From the NCBI RefSeq assembly GCF_040717535.1, contig NZ_JBFEFI010000015.1, positions 1 to 64,000 of the forward strand: 64,000 bases of DNA. Reading direction: 5' to 3'. Below the pieces are notes generated by a model. That model was not told where the DNA came from. It did not search any database and saw nothing but the letters and a program-made list of their open reading frames with translations. Positions 47,548-55,945 of this stretch are shown here, piece by piece. This stretch comes from Thalassoglobus sp. JC818. GTDB lineage: Bacteria > Planctomycetota > Planctomycetia > Planctomycetales > Planctomycetaceae. A program made the position numbers and the translations under genes. Numbering within the stretch: the first letter of the stretch is position 1; each line of letters begins with the position of its first letter.

Positions 47548-49026
47548 ATGTCACTGACTGAACGGCTTGGGGAGTACGTGCGCGCGTGCTTCACGGGCAT
47601 CTGGATTGAAAGCCACGAGCATCAGGATGCTCTGGTGGCCATCGCGCAGCTGTGTCGTCAGGAGGAATGGCGGCTCGCAACCTGGGATATTGAACAAGGA
47701 TTGAAAGTCCCCGGCGTGGAGATCGAAGCCGCCGGGAACGACCCGTTGGCAGCCATTCGCGCCGTCAACTCACTGGTCACGCCGGATGGAACGGCGGTAT
47801 TGGTACTCCAGAACTTTCACCGGTTCCTGCAATCGGCAGAGATCGTTCAGGCGATCGCTCAGCAGATTGTCGCTGGTAAGCAGAACCGGACGATTCTCGT
47901 GGTTCTCGCGCCCGTCGTGCAGTTGCCGATCGAACTCGAAAAGCTGTTTGTTGTCATCGAGCATGAGTTGCCCGACCGTGAACAACTTGGCGAGATCGCT
48001 CGCGGGATCGCGACCGAAGACTCCGAACTGCCGGATGGCCCGGAACTGGAAGCGGTTCTGGACGCAGCCGCCGGTTTGACTCGAATGGAAGCTGAGAACG
48101 CTTTCAGCCTGTCACTGGTTCGTCATAGTCGAGTGACGCCCGACGCAATCTGGGAACTGAAAACTCAGACGCTGAAGAAATCCGGTTCACTCGAACTGCA
48201 TCGCGGTCAGGATGACTTCAGCAGCCTAGGCGGACTATCAGCGTTGAAGTCCTTCTGCAAACGGGCACTGCTGCAACCAAGCCGGGGAGATAAGCGACGC
48301 CGACCGCGAGGCGTGCTGTTGCTGTCACCACCCGGATGTGGCAAATCGCAGTTCTGCAAAGCCCTCGGCAAGGAAGTCGGCAGGCCGGTGCTGATTCTGG
48401 ATGTCGGTAGTCTGATGGGATCGCTCGTCGGGCAGTCGGAGGAACGAACTCGCCAGGCATTGCACATTGTCGATGCGATGGCTCCTTGTGTGTTGATGAT
48501 CGACGAAGTCGAGAAAGCATTCGCCGGTGTGAACGGCAACGGTGACTCGGGCGTGTCGTCACGGATGTTCGGGACGTTTCTAAGCTGGCTCAACGATCAT
48601 TCGTCCGACGTCTTCGTCGTCTGCACGGCAAACGATGTTTCCAGGCTCCCACCGGAGTTCGGTCGTAGCGAGCGGTTTGATGGGATCTTCTTTCTCGACC
48701 TTCCTGGTCGCCAGGAGAAGGATGCGATCTGGAACATCTACCTGACGTTGTTCGAGATCGACCGCGACCAGCGGATGCCCGACGACAGCGACTGGACCGG
48801 CGCGGAGATCAAAGCCTGTTGCCGCCTGTCGGCACTGCTCGATGTCCCATTGGTTCAAGCCGCTCAGAACGTCGTGCCCATCGCGATGACTGCCAACGAA
48901 AGCGTAGACCGCTTACGAAACTGGGCCAGCGGTCGTTGCCTGTCGGCGAATCAGCCTGGCATCTACGAGCCCGGCAAGGCGTCGAAGCAACGTCGTCGCG
49001 TGAGCCGCGATCCATCCAACAACTGA
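47548..49026 (+). CDS. Ycf46-like AAA ATPase
   Basis: The 492-residue protein has an N-terminal Ycf46-type region of about 230 residues (IWIESHEHQDALVAI, VLQNFHRFLQSAEIVQ). The AAA core has SPPGCGKS (Walker A, about 259-266), VLMIDEVEKAF (Walker B, about 315-325) and FGRSERFDGIFFLDLPGRQ (arginine-finger region). Such ATPases probably remodel protein or nucleic-acid complexes; the target is unknown. The DUF1257, DUF2997 and coiled-coil genes upstream are its usual partners. A basic tail follows. Confidence 0.88.
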   Translation: MSLTERLGEYVRACFTGIWIESHEHQDALVAIAQLCRQEEWRLATWDIEQGLKVPGVEIEAAGNDPLAAIRAVNSLVTPDGTAVLVLQNFHRFLQSAEIVQAIAQQIVAGKQNRTILVVLAPVVQLPIELEKLFVVIEHELPDREQLGEIARGIATEDSELPDGPELEAVLDAAAGLTRMEAENAFSLSLVRHSRVTPDAIWELKTQTLKKSGSLELHRGQDDFSSLGGLSALKSFCKRALLQPSRGDKRRRPRGVLLLSPPGCGKSQFCKALGKEVGRPVLILDVGSLMGSLVGQSEERTRQALHIVDAMAPCVLMIDEVEKAFAGVNGNGDSGVSSRMFGTFLSWLNDHSSDVFVVCTANDVSRLPPEFGRSERFDGIFFLDLPGRQEKDAIWNIYLTLFEIDRDQRMPDDSDWTGAEIKACCRLSALLDVPLVQAAQNVVPIAMTANESVDRLRNWASGRCLSANQPGIYEPGKASKQRRRVSRDPSNN

Positions 49027-49068
49027 CCCGGCTCATGGAGTCAATTTCCATTCACTGAAAGAGGTTAT

Positions 49069-49548
49069 ATGTCCAACAAGGAGAAGCATTGGTACCAGGA
49101 CGGAGGAACTGTCCTCACGATTGTTGTCATGCTGACTCTCCTCATGATCTGGGGAAGTCGGTTCTGGCAACACGAGAATGAACAGCAAAAAGCTCCCGCG
49201 ATTGCCCTGAATGCAGGTCGCCTGGATGTTTCGCCTGACGGCGAGCCCGTTTTGCATCTGAGGTTCTGGCATGTTTATCCGGGCGTCCTGAGGAATGGAC
49301 GGCTGACGGTCATAGTCGACTACCCCGAAACCAAAAGCGGCGAAGGTTTGCGCATTCACGCGTTCGATACCTGGGAACCGAATGACGACCACACCGTCAC
49401 CTGGGACGTACCGCTACCCGGATACGACCTCAAACAACGTGTTCCTGTTCGTGTCCGGCTGGAAGCCGAGAATGCCCGCACGTTTGCCTACACCCAGGTA
49501 TGGCTCGGAACTGGGTGGGTCGAAGATGAGGTGAGCATTTCCGAGTGA
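49069..49548 (+). CDS. Unknown membrane-anchored protein
   Basis: The 159-residue product (ATG 49069 after AGAGG) has one N-terminal membrane span (VLTIVVMLTLLMIWG, about 15-29) and a beta-rich domain outside it. I do not recognise a family. A terminator-like hairpin follows at 49577. Confidence 0.6.
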   Translation: MSNKEKHWYQDGGTVLTIVVMLTLLMIWGSRFWQHENEQQKAPAIALNAGRLDVSPDGEPVLHLRFWHVYPGVLRNGRLTVIVDYPETKSGEGLRIHAFDTWEPNDDHTVTWDVPLPGYDLKQRVPVRVRLEAENARTFAYTQVWLGTGWVEDEVSISE

Positions 49549-49576
49549 TTTCAATCACATCCCAATTTGGCATTCG

Positions 49577-49608
49577 ACGCCGCTCAGTCTTCGCAGGCTG
49601 AGTGGCGT
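49577..49608 (+). terminator. Hairpin terminator
   Basis: ACGCCGCTCAG pairs with CTGAGTGGCGT (one G-T pair), 10-base loop, followed by TTTCATTT. It lies 29 bases after the stop of the membrane protein. Confidence 0.75.
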
Positions 49609-49641
49609 TTTCATTTCAGTAACCAACCAAAGGAGAACTCA

Positions 49642-50595
49642 GTGAGCACCGTGCTTGAGAGCAATAACGACACACAACACATCCAAACACAACTTGCGGC
49701 TCGACGGATGCGAGCCACCATGGCGGCGATCAAAGTGGTCTTCACCTGGCTCGGGACGACAAAGACGCTGTCCACCGATCAGAAGATCGTCGCAGCAGAT
49801 GTCTTCGGTGCGGATGGTGCTTCCATCAGTGCTTCCAAACGCCTGCTCGACCCCAAACATCCGGCGCTGGCGGCCGTGACGAAGATCAAAGGACGGGTGA
49901 CCAAGTTCTGGAAGGAGAATAGCCTGCCGTTTCCAGAAGGAGGTATCCGGCTGATCCGTCACGACCAAATTGCCGAGTTTGACGAAACTCTCAATGGCTT
50001 CCGTTCCGAACTTGATGACGCCGTTGTAGAACTCGAACGGCACTACGATGAGATGCGATCGGCGGCTCGTGAACGGCTGGGCTCGTTGTTCAACGCCAGC
50101 GATTATCCGGCGACGTTGATTGGTGCGTTTGGCATTGAGCATTCGTTTCCGGCGGTCGAAGCTCCAGAGTATCTACGTGAGCTGAACCCTGAAGTTTACC
50201 GCCAGGAATGCGACCGTGTTCAGGCTCGATTCACCGAAGCCGTCGAGCAGGCCGAGCAGATGTTCTTCGAGCAACTTGCTGGTCTTGTTGATCATCTGGT
50301 CGAACGCATGTCCGGCACGGAAGACGGCAAGCCAAAGACGTTCCGCGATACCACTGTGGATAATCTGAACGAGTTCTTTGCTCGGTTCCGCCAGTTGAAT
50401 ATTGGCGGCAACGCTGATCTTGAGGAACTTGTGGAACGTGCCGAGTCGATCGTCAGCGGCGTGGAGCCTCAGCAGTTGCGGGACAACGCGTCCCTGCGGC
50501 AGCACATCGCCACGCAGATGTCGACCGTGCAAGCCAATCTCGACGGTCTCCTCGTTGATCGTCCTCGCCGGAAGATTCAGCGACGGCCACGTTGA
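49642..50595 (+). CDS. DUF3150-like protein
   Basis: GTG 49642 with AGGAG at 49631-49635 is preferred over the longer frame, which covers the terminator. The 317-residue protein has a segment TKFWKENSLPFPEGGIRLI followed by an acidic coiled-coil region (VVELERHYDEMRSAARERLG and VQARFTEAVEQAEQMF), which resembles the DUF3150 family of phage and plasmid proteins of unknown role. It is the first cistron after the terminator. Confidence 0.6.
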   Translation: MSTVLESNNDTQHIQTQLAARRMRATMAAIKVVFTWLGTTKTLSTDQKIVAADVFGADGASISASKRLLDPKHPALAAVTKIKGRVTKFWKENSLPFPEGGIRLIRHDQIAEFDETLNGFRSELDDAVVELERHYDEMRSAARERLGSLFNASDYPATLIGAFGIEHSFPAVEAPEYLRELNPEVYRQECDRVQARFTEAVEQAEQMFFEQLAGLVDHLVERMSGTEDGKPKTFRDTTVDNLNEFFARFRQLNIGGNADLEELVERAESIVSGVEPQQLRDNASLRQHIATQMSTVQANLDGLLVDRPRRKIQRRPR

Positions 50596-50606
50596 AGGAG
50601 GTCTAC

Positions 50607-50852
50607 GTGCAACTACTCATCGAACCTACCGGCAACTGTCGCTGTGTCTACTCGGAAGCGATTGATGTCCAGCAGATCGGCGAAGCGAGCATCCGCCGTG
50701 GTTCGCATGTTGAACCAACGGCGGATGGTCAATGGGCCGCTGATCTCTCACCCGTCAACGGTCCGGTTCTTAGTCCGTTCTCAACGCGCTCCGAGGCACT
50801 CGACGCTGAAGTGGAATGGTTGCTCGAACACTGGCTGACGCCTGGCGAGTAA
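50607..50852 (+). CDS. Small unknown protein
   Basis: GTG 50607 follows GGAGG at 50596-50600. The 81-residue product begins QLLIEPTGNCRCVYSEAID, has no known motif and is acidic at its end (LDAEVEWLLEHW). A terminator-like region follows. Confidence 0.55.
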   Translation: MQLLIEPTGNCRCVYSEAIDVQQIGEASIRRGSHVEPTADGQWAADLSPVNGPVLSPFSTRSEALDAEVEWLLEHWLTPGE

Positions 50853-50883
50853 CAACAACCTGATCTCAGCTTCGCAGAGTGCG

Positions 50884-50923
50884 GGGCGGCTGTATCTCAA
50901 CGGCCGCCCAGTGTTGGGCGGTC
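50884..50923 (+). terminator. Competing hairpins, terminator-like
   Basis: GGGCGGC (50884-50890) can pair with GCCGCCC (50903-50909), which can also pair with GGGCGGTC (50916-50923). A T-rich stretch follows at 50930-50936. Two mutually exclusive stems suggest an attenuator. Confidence 0.6.
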
Positions 50924-50951
50924 GTTCTACCTTTTTCCAGGAAATGAACAA

Positions 50952-51173
50952 ATGACCCAACGAGAAATTGATGATGCCGTCTGCGTGGCGACTGGTGACA
51001 CACTGTGCGACGTTCGCCGCATCGGATTCAGCATCGCGGACCCGCTGGAAGTAAATTTTGACCCCGAGCCTGACGACTTACCTCCCAACATTATCGACTG
51101 GGATCAGCTTGAACTGGAACGCAACTATGCCGTGTATCCCATGCGTCGCGATCGCCGACGTTGGGCTGCCTGA
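50952..51173 (+). CDS. Small acidic unknown protein
   Basis: ATG 50952 follows CAGGAAATG-like sequence. The 73-residue product (TQREIDDAVCVATGDTLCDV; DPEPDDLPPNIIDWDQLE) has no known motif. Its stop overlaps the next start (TGATG at 51171), so the two small proteins are probably coupled. Confidence 0.55.
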   Translation: MTQREIDDAVCVATGDTLCDVRRIGFSIADPLEVNFDPEPDDLPPNIIDWDQLELERNYAVYPMRRDRRRWAA

Positions 51174-51400
51174 TGGCAGCAGGCAACGATCCCAAACGCC
51201 GACAACTCGATGAGTTCTATGCGAGCTACACCGTGTTTGTCGGCCTGCTTTGCTTTGCCGCATTCTTTCTGTTTGGTTGGGAGACCATCCTCACTTGGAT
51301 TTTCTTCCGGTCCGGAATGCGGCTCTTTCATGACGTGATGACCGATTCGCCGGTGTCACGTCCACCACCAACCCAACACAAGAGGAGGTGCCGTGATTGA
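51173..51400 (+). CDS. Small membrane protein
   Basis: The 75-residue product from ATG 51173 has one hydrophobic span (VFVGLLCFAAFFLFGWETIL, about 22-41). The end overlaps the sliding-clamp-like gene by eight bases. I do not recognise a family. Confidence 0.55.
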   Translation: MAAGNDPKRRQLDEFYASYTVFVGLLCFAAFFLFGWETILTWIFFRSGMRLFHDVMTDSPVSRPPPTQHKRRCRD

Positions 51401-52757
51401 ACTCACCCGCAAACAGATTCATCTCATCCGCTCAACGATTCGGCAGGCCCTTGGAATCACCTCAGCGCGTCGGGCACCGATTGTCACGTTTCGAGCAACT
51501 CCAGTCGGGCTGCTGATTCAGTCCTTCTCGGACAACATCGCGGTTGAACATCGCATCGAAGGCGACTTCCGTCCCGACGCCATCACATTGCCCTACGAAG
51601 CACTGCAAGCCTGCGAAGGCAAGCGGAACGACCAAGTCAGTATCCAGCAAGATGGTGAGACGATCACCGTCCAGTGGCTCGATGGCGGCATTCCTCAAAC
51701 TGCTCAGTACAGCCATGCCGAGCCGGTCCAAGTCCCCGAATCACCACCAAAACTCACAGGCATCGACCGCGAGTTTATTCCGGCGATGGCGGAAGCTGTG
51801 GCGACGACCGACAACGAATCGTCGCGTTTCGCACTGAGTTGCGTTCGACTGCGCGGCTCGGACGGCCAGATTGCCGCCACGGACGGACGTCAGGCATTGA
51901 TGCACTCGGGGTTCGCATTCTCCTGGGATGACGATGTTCTGGTTCCCGGCACGAAGGCATTCAGCTCTCAAGCCTTCAGCAATGCAGCCGAAGTGTCGAT
52001 TGGGCGTTCCGACGAATGGGTTTCGATCCAGGCAGATAGTTGGACGCTGCATCTGAAGATCGGGAAGGACGCTCGATTTCCCAACATGGACGATCATGTT
52101 CCGGCTGTCCATGCCGCGATATCCACAATGATCCTCGCCGATACGGATGCCGAGTTCCTGACTCAAGCCTCCCGAAAACTCCCGGCTGCATCCGAGTTCA
52201 ATGCGCCGGTTACTGTTGATCTCAATGGATCGGTTGCGATCCGAGCCAAGAGTGCGGACCAGGACGTCGGCACCGAATTCGTCCTCAGCAACTCGCAACG
52301 CTCGGGCGAAGAAATGCGATTCAACACGAATCGCGATTATCTCCGCCGGGCGGCGTCGCTGGGGTTTCGACAGATTCATCTGCGTACAGCGGAAGCCCCC
52401 GCATTTTGTCGTGACGACCGTCGCTCATACATCTGGGCATTGCTCGGAAAAGACGGCGCGATCACTCCAGACGCAAAGCTCACTCGCATCGAGTCGCCAT
52501 GCGATTCACCAAAACCATCTCCACAAAGAAGGACCACAATCCCCATGCCAAACACGACACGTTCCACATCGCCCCGACCCCGCGCCGAGAAACCTGCCAG
52601 CGTGCTAGCAAAGGCCGAGGCCCTGCGTGATTCGTTGAGCCAGGCGCTGACTGACACTCGCGGATTGATCTCAGCCATCAAAGCCAAGCGGAAGCAGAAC
52701 CGGCTCGTCGAATCGACGCTCCGTTCACTCAAGCAACTGGAGAAAATCGGCGCGTAG
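51393..52757 (+). CDS. Sliding-clamp-like (DnaN-like) protein with C-terminal coiled coil
   Basis: GTG 51393 follows GAGGAGG. Residues 1-365 of 454 match the plan of bacterial DNA polymerase III beta: NESSRFALSCVRLRG, then GQIAATDGRQALMHS (the ATDG turn), VLVPGTKAFSSQAF and a WTLHLKIGKDARFPNMDDHVPA segment (the R-FPd pattern). The three-domain length agrees. The last 90 residues are a linker and coiled coil (LAKAEALRDSLSQALTDTR). It would hold a polymerase or nuclease on element DNA. The identification rests on these motifs only. Confidence 0.7.
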   Translation: MIELTRKQIHLIRSTIRQALGITSARRAPIVTFRATPVGLLIQSFSDNIAVEHRIEGDFRPDAITLPYEALQACEGKRNDQVSIQQDGETITVQWLDGGIPQTAQYSHAEPVQVPESPPKLTGIDREFIPAMAEAVATTDNESSRFALSCVRLRGSDGQIAATDGRQALMHSGFAFSWDDDVLVPGTKAFSSQAFSNAAEVSIGRSDEWVSIQADSWTLHLKIGKDARFPNMDDHVPAVHAAISTMILADTDAEFLTQASRKLPAASEFNAPVTVDLNGSVAIRAKSADQDVGTEFVLSNSQRSGEEMRFNTNRDYLRRAASLGFRQIHLRTAEAPAFCRDDRRSYIWALLGKDGAITPDAKLTRIESPCDSPKPSPQRRTTIPMPNTTRSTSPRPRAEKPASVLAKAEALRDSLSQALTDTRGLISAIKAKRKQNRLVESTLRSLKQLEKIGA

Positions 52758-52786
52758 TCGTCACCAATCATCGCAACACCAGCATG

Positions 52787-52816
52787 GCCCGGCTTCATCC
52801 ACGGATGATGCCGGGC
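52787..52816 (+). terminator. Long hairpin terminator
   Basis: Arms of 14 bases (GCCCGGCTTCATCC and GGATGATGCCGGGC, one mismatch) with a tight loop, followed by TGTTTTCTT. It lies 29 bases after the clamp-like stop. Confidence 0.8.
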
Positions 52817-52849
52817 TGTTTTCTTACCCACCAATGAGGAGGCATCCAT

Positions 52850-53326
52850 ATGCCCGTACAGATCAACATCGGCCTCAACAAGAAGGTTGGCGAGGCCAAC
52901 TACGGCAGTCGCGGCGCGTCGGTCAATCTGGAAGTAGAACTCGATTCGGGAATCATTGAGGACCCGGATCGCTTGCGAAGCCAGATCCACAAACTGTTCG
53001 GACTGGCTCGTGATTCGCTCAATGCCGAACTGCATCAAGATGACAACAATTACTCCACCAATGGGCATCACCGAAACGGTAATGGCCAGACGAATGGCAA
53101 CGGTTACTCGCAGCGTGCAAACGGAAACCGTTCCTCGAACGGTCGCGGGGCAACCCAAAGTCAGGTGCGAGCAATCAAGGCCATCGCCGGTCGTGGTCGG
53201 ATTGACCTCGGGCCACAGTTGGATCGGTTTGGGGTTCGCAAAGCGGAGGACCTCGACATCGCTCAGGCATCCGAACTGATCGACGAGTTGAGGGGCCAGT
53301 CGACGGGAAGCGGGAGCAGCCGATGA
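52850..53326 (+). CDS. Conserved mobile-element protein, possible DNA-binding accessory
   Basis: The 158-residue product (ATG 52850 after GAGGAGG) has an N-terminal globular domain (INIGLNKKVGEANYGSRGASVNLEVEL). A long Asn/Gly-rich linker (about 65-100) follows, then a short helical tail (ATQSQVRAIKAIAG, DIAQASELIDEL). It resembles a phage and plasmid family found before PD-(D/E)XK nucleases, but I cannot name it. The end overlaps the nuclease start (ATGA), so the two probably work together in recombination. Confidence 0.6.
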   Translation: MPVQINIGLNKKVGEANYGSRGASVNLEVELDSGIIEDPDRLRSQIHKLFGLARDSLNAELHQDDNNYSTNGHHRNGNGQTNGNGYSQRANGNRSSNGRGATQSQVRAIKAIAGRGRIDLGPQLDRFGVRKAEDLDIAQASELIDELRGQSTGSGSSR

Positions 53327-54159
53327 TCGCCTCTGCCAACTTCTCCAACGGGGTGAACAACGAACGGTCCATGCAACTGACTGGTCGAAACTATCTCAGC
53401 GTGAGTGCTGTGAAACAATTCCTGCGTTGTCCGCTGTCCTACCGCTTCAAATACATCGACCGTATTCCCGAGGAGACAGTCTCCTCTGCGCTCGCGTTTG
53501 GTCGCGGCATTCACGCATCGCTCGAACTCTGGTTCACTGCTCAGCTCGAAGGTCAGCCCGAACCGACGTTAGAAGAATTACTGGTCATGTTCTGGGACGA
53601 ATGGAAAGCCTGCGAGCAGAAGACATCCATCCGTCTCGGCAAGAATGAGGACATCACCAAAATTGCCGACATGGCTCAGCGGATGATCGCTGCATTCATC
53701 GCAAGTAGCGCGGCTCATCCCGCTGGTCAAGTTGTTGGCATCGAGGAGGAGTTGCGAGCAGCGCTGCTGGTTGACGCTCCTGATGTTTTGGGCAGACTCG
53801 ATCTGGTCATTGAAGCGCCCGATGCGTTCATCGTCATCGACTTCAAGACGGCCAAATCGAAATGGAGCGACGCCCAACGCCAGGACGCGGAATTGCAAGC
53901 CATCGTCTACAAGGAGCTCGTCAGTCAGATCGCGGGTGACAAACCGGTTCGAGTCGAGTTCATTGCCCTCACGAAGACCAAAGCGCCTTCGGTGGCCATC
54001 GAGTCCGCCGCCATCACAGACGGCGCAATTCGTCATGGCAAAGCCATCATGTCCGCCGCCTGGCAGGCCATTCAGAACGGCAACTTCTATCCGTCCCCGT
54101 CCATCACCGCCTGTCCAAGTTGTCCCTATCGCAAACAGTGTGACGCCTGGCAGGGTTGA
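53323..54159 (+). CDS. Cas4/RecB-like PD-(D/E)XK nuclease
   Basis: The 278-residue protein has the RecB/Cas4 pattern: RCPLSYRFKYIDRIP (first Cys), AFGRGIHASLELWF (His), LGRLDLVIEA (Asp) and VIDFKTAK (D-x-K), ending ACPSCPYRKQC, which completes a four-cysteine iron-sulfur site. It is therefore probably an iron-sulfur DNA exonuclease. It overlaps the upstream gene by four bases, so a pair acting on element DNA ends (replication or recombination) is likely. Confidence 0.85.
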   Translation: MIASANFSNGVNNERSMQLTGRNYLSVSAVKQFLRCPLSYRFKYIDRIPEETVSSALAFGRGIHASLELWFTAQLEGQPEPTLEELLVMFWDEWKACEQKTSIRLGKNEDITKIADMAQRMIAAFIASSAAHPAGQVVGIEEELRAALLVDAPDVLGRLDLVIEAPDAFIVIDFKTAKSKWSDAQRQDAELQAIVYKELVSQIAGDKPVRVEFIALTKTKAPSVAIESAAITDGAIRHGKAIMSAAWQAIQNGNFYPSPSITACPSCPYRKQCDAWQG

Positions 54160-54208
54160 AGCTCTTGGATACAAATCACTCCAACAAGCGAACAAAGGAA
54201 CACCCACC

Positions 54209-54346
54209 ATGGAAACCGTCGTAACTCTCGCCGTTGCCGTTGGCATCGGCTACTGGGCCTACTCAGCCGGAAAACGAAATGGCTCGAAGGCCGCTTTCAA
54301 AGTTGGCTGGCGTCGCGGCCGAGCATACCGAAACCGTCGAGCCTGA
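54209..54346 (+). CDS. Very small protein, probable membrane-associated
   Basis: The 45-residue product (ATG 54209 after AAAGGA) has a hydrophobic start (VVTLAVAVGIGYWAYSAG) and a strongly basic tail. It could be a single-span membrane peptide. It is the last gene before a strong terminator. Confidence 0.5.
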   Translation: METVVTLAVAVGIGYWAYSAGKRNGSKAAFKVGWRRGRAYRNRRA

Positions 54347-54375
54347 CTTCACATCTACTGCCCCCGAAGTTCACC

Positions 54376-54405
54376 GCCGCCGTCCGGGGCAACTCGGACG
54401 GCGGC
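54376..54405 (+). terminator. Perfect hairpin terminator ending the plus-strand module
   Basis: An 11-bp perfect stem (GCCGCCGTCCG / CGGACGGCGGC) with an 8-base loop, followed by TTTGGCTTTATCTTT. Confidence 0.85.
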
Positions 54406-54409
54406 TTTG

Positions 54410-55126
54410 GCTTTATCTTTAGCTATCAGACGCACCTCCCAGCCAATGATACTTTGGCCTACCCGTTGCACGTTGTGATTCCAGCAAGTTTGAACCTGGC
54501 GCTAAGCCAGCCTGAATGAAACAGTGTTTCGACGGCTCCTGACCCTGCGGTCGGGCAAGCGGCTCGCGTTAGCGCGGAACAAGCCGCAGAAGTCACTTCG
54601 CGTGAATCGTGCTCGCACGGCTCGGGAGTCATCAGGCCAATTTGGCATTTGCGAAGAAGGCACAAGGGGTCTGAGTTGATGCAGGGTGAGTAATGGCTCG
54701 CGAGAAACGCAGTGATGTTTACCAGCGAGTTACGAAGTCGCGGCGCCCATTGGAAGCCGATTTGGGGGTAGGCGACCTCATGCTGAGTGCGTCATTCAAC
54801 GCAGCCCCCGCGCCGCAAGCGATGTGTTCGTCATCGCTTATGACCATGAACGCGTGTTGGCGGTCGCGAGGCGCGACAGAGCGAATAGCCCTTCAAACCA
54901 CCAGCTCAAATGCCTCGAAGCGCTCAAAACCGCCGCTCCCTGGTGGTTCAGAAACCAACATTTGCTGATCGGGGGCATGCCCGATTTGCACAAGGCCCCG
55001 TGTAATCGAGAGGTACTTGGACACCGCGCGACGTCGCCTTCTCACCGGTCAACTCCAGCGATGAGCCAATTTGCGGGTAATCTGCTACTGGGCTGCAAAC
55101 TGGGCGTAAGACGGGGCTCTCGTTGC
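54410..55126. other. Gene-poor region
   Basis: About 700 bases with no intact gene. It holds the ArdC-like fragment, a short palindrome near 54.52 kb and a second copy of CGGTCGGGCAAGC. It may contain the remains of a deleted antirestriction gene. Confidence 0.4.
54693..54968 (+). pseudogene. Fragment resembling the ArdC N-terminus
   Basis: The first 14 codons (MAREKRSDVYQRVT) match the start of ArdC-type antirestriction proteins, which normally continue for about 300 residues with an ssDNA-binding domain and a metallopeptidase domain. After them the frame continues for about 75 codons without resemblance to that family, so it appears cut or recombined here. The match is short. Confidence 0.4.
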
Positions 55127-55474
55127 TTACTTGTCAAAATCCTCAGTTGAAACGAATGAAACAATCGGGCCGCGACCACGTTGACGGTTGACTTGAATCA
55201 AACCGGATTCCTCCAGCGCTCGCAGGCCACGGTAAACCGCGAATCGACTCAGCCCGTACGATTCGATGACTTTCGGTGTGAGAAGAATGTGCCGCGTTCG
55301 TTCCAGCCGAAAGCTCTGTATGACCAAGATCACACCCGTAATCAACGCGGTTTTTCCTGGGACCCCGATTGCTCGTCGCAAAAAACTGAGATGCCAACTC
55401 GGATGGCCAAGGGAGTCCTTGCCGGCGTCAGCAGATGTGCCCGCCGACGCACAACTTTGGATAATAGAAACCAT
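55127..55474 (-). CDS. Winged-helix DNA-binding protein
   Basis: ATG 55474 follows AGGAGC. The 115-residue protein has a winged HTH: LTPKVIESYGLSRFAVYRGLRALEESGLI followed by a basic wing VNRQRGRGPIVSF (about 65-108). The first half is unrecognised. It follows another small gene by nine bases, so the two are probably co-transcribed. A regulator or replication accessory is plausible. Confidence 0.7.
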   Translation of the reverse strand: MVSIIQSCASAGTSADAGKDSLGHPSWHLSFLRRAIGVPGKTALITGVILVIQSFRLERTRHILLTPKVIESYGLSRFAVYRGLRALEESGLIQVNRQRGRGPIVSFVSTEDFDK

Positions 55475-55483
55475 TTTCTGCTC

Positions 55484-55843
55484 CTACGATTCCGAACTGG
55501 TTGGTGAGTCGATGACCGACAGGCGTATGACCCGCTTCGGTTCGAGCTGGTTCTTCAGCCGCTGGGTCTCCTCGGGACCGATGACTGCGGAAAGGCTCTC
55601 AAACGAAAAGCTCCGCTGCTCTGTCTCGGTGGCTTCGAGTGACAGCTCGCCAGCGACTACCGGGGCTCCATTCAGGTATTTGTCTCGCACGCGCTGACGC
55701 AACTTCTCGTACTCGCGAAGGTGCCGTTGAAGTATCTTGAGGCGTTCAAGTTCCTCCTGCGTGACACAGGCGGCTCGTGCTGCGGTGGGCAGAACTCCTC
55801 GCAGCCAAAAGTCGTTGATCTCTCGCGGAGTCAGTTCACTCAT
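55484..55843 (-). CDS. Unknown small protein
   Basis: ATG 55843 follows GGAG at a good distance. The 119-residue protein starts SELTPREINDFWLRGVLPTAA and has a coiled-coil stretch (ELERLKILQRHLREYEKLRQRV). I do not recognise a family. It is the first gene of a two-gene run whose upstream region carries the 55946/56033 inverted repeat. Confidence 0.6.
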   Translation of the reverse strand: MSELTPREINDFWLRGVLPTAARAACVTQEELERLKILQRHLREYEKLRQRVRDKYLNGAPVVAGELSLEATETEQRSFSFESLSAVIGPEETQRLKNQLEPKRVIRLSVIDSPTSSES

Positions 55844-55945
55844 TGCATATCTCCAACCAACATTGTTCTCGACATGGTACGGGCCGTTCTTGCTTGTCCT
55901 GCAATCCTGAAACCCCATGAGATGCAGTGTTTACGGCTCGAACGA

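Noticed and set aside
46484-54562. Shared string CGGTCGGGCAAGC near 46.49 and 54.55 kb
   Set aside because: Only 13 bases with no similarity around it; not enough to call a repeat element.
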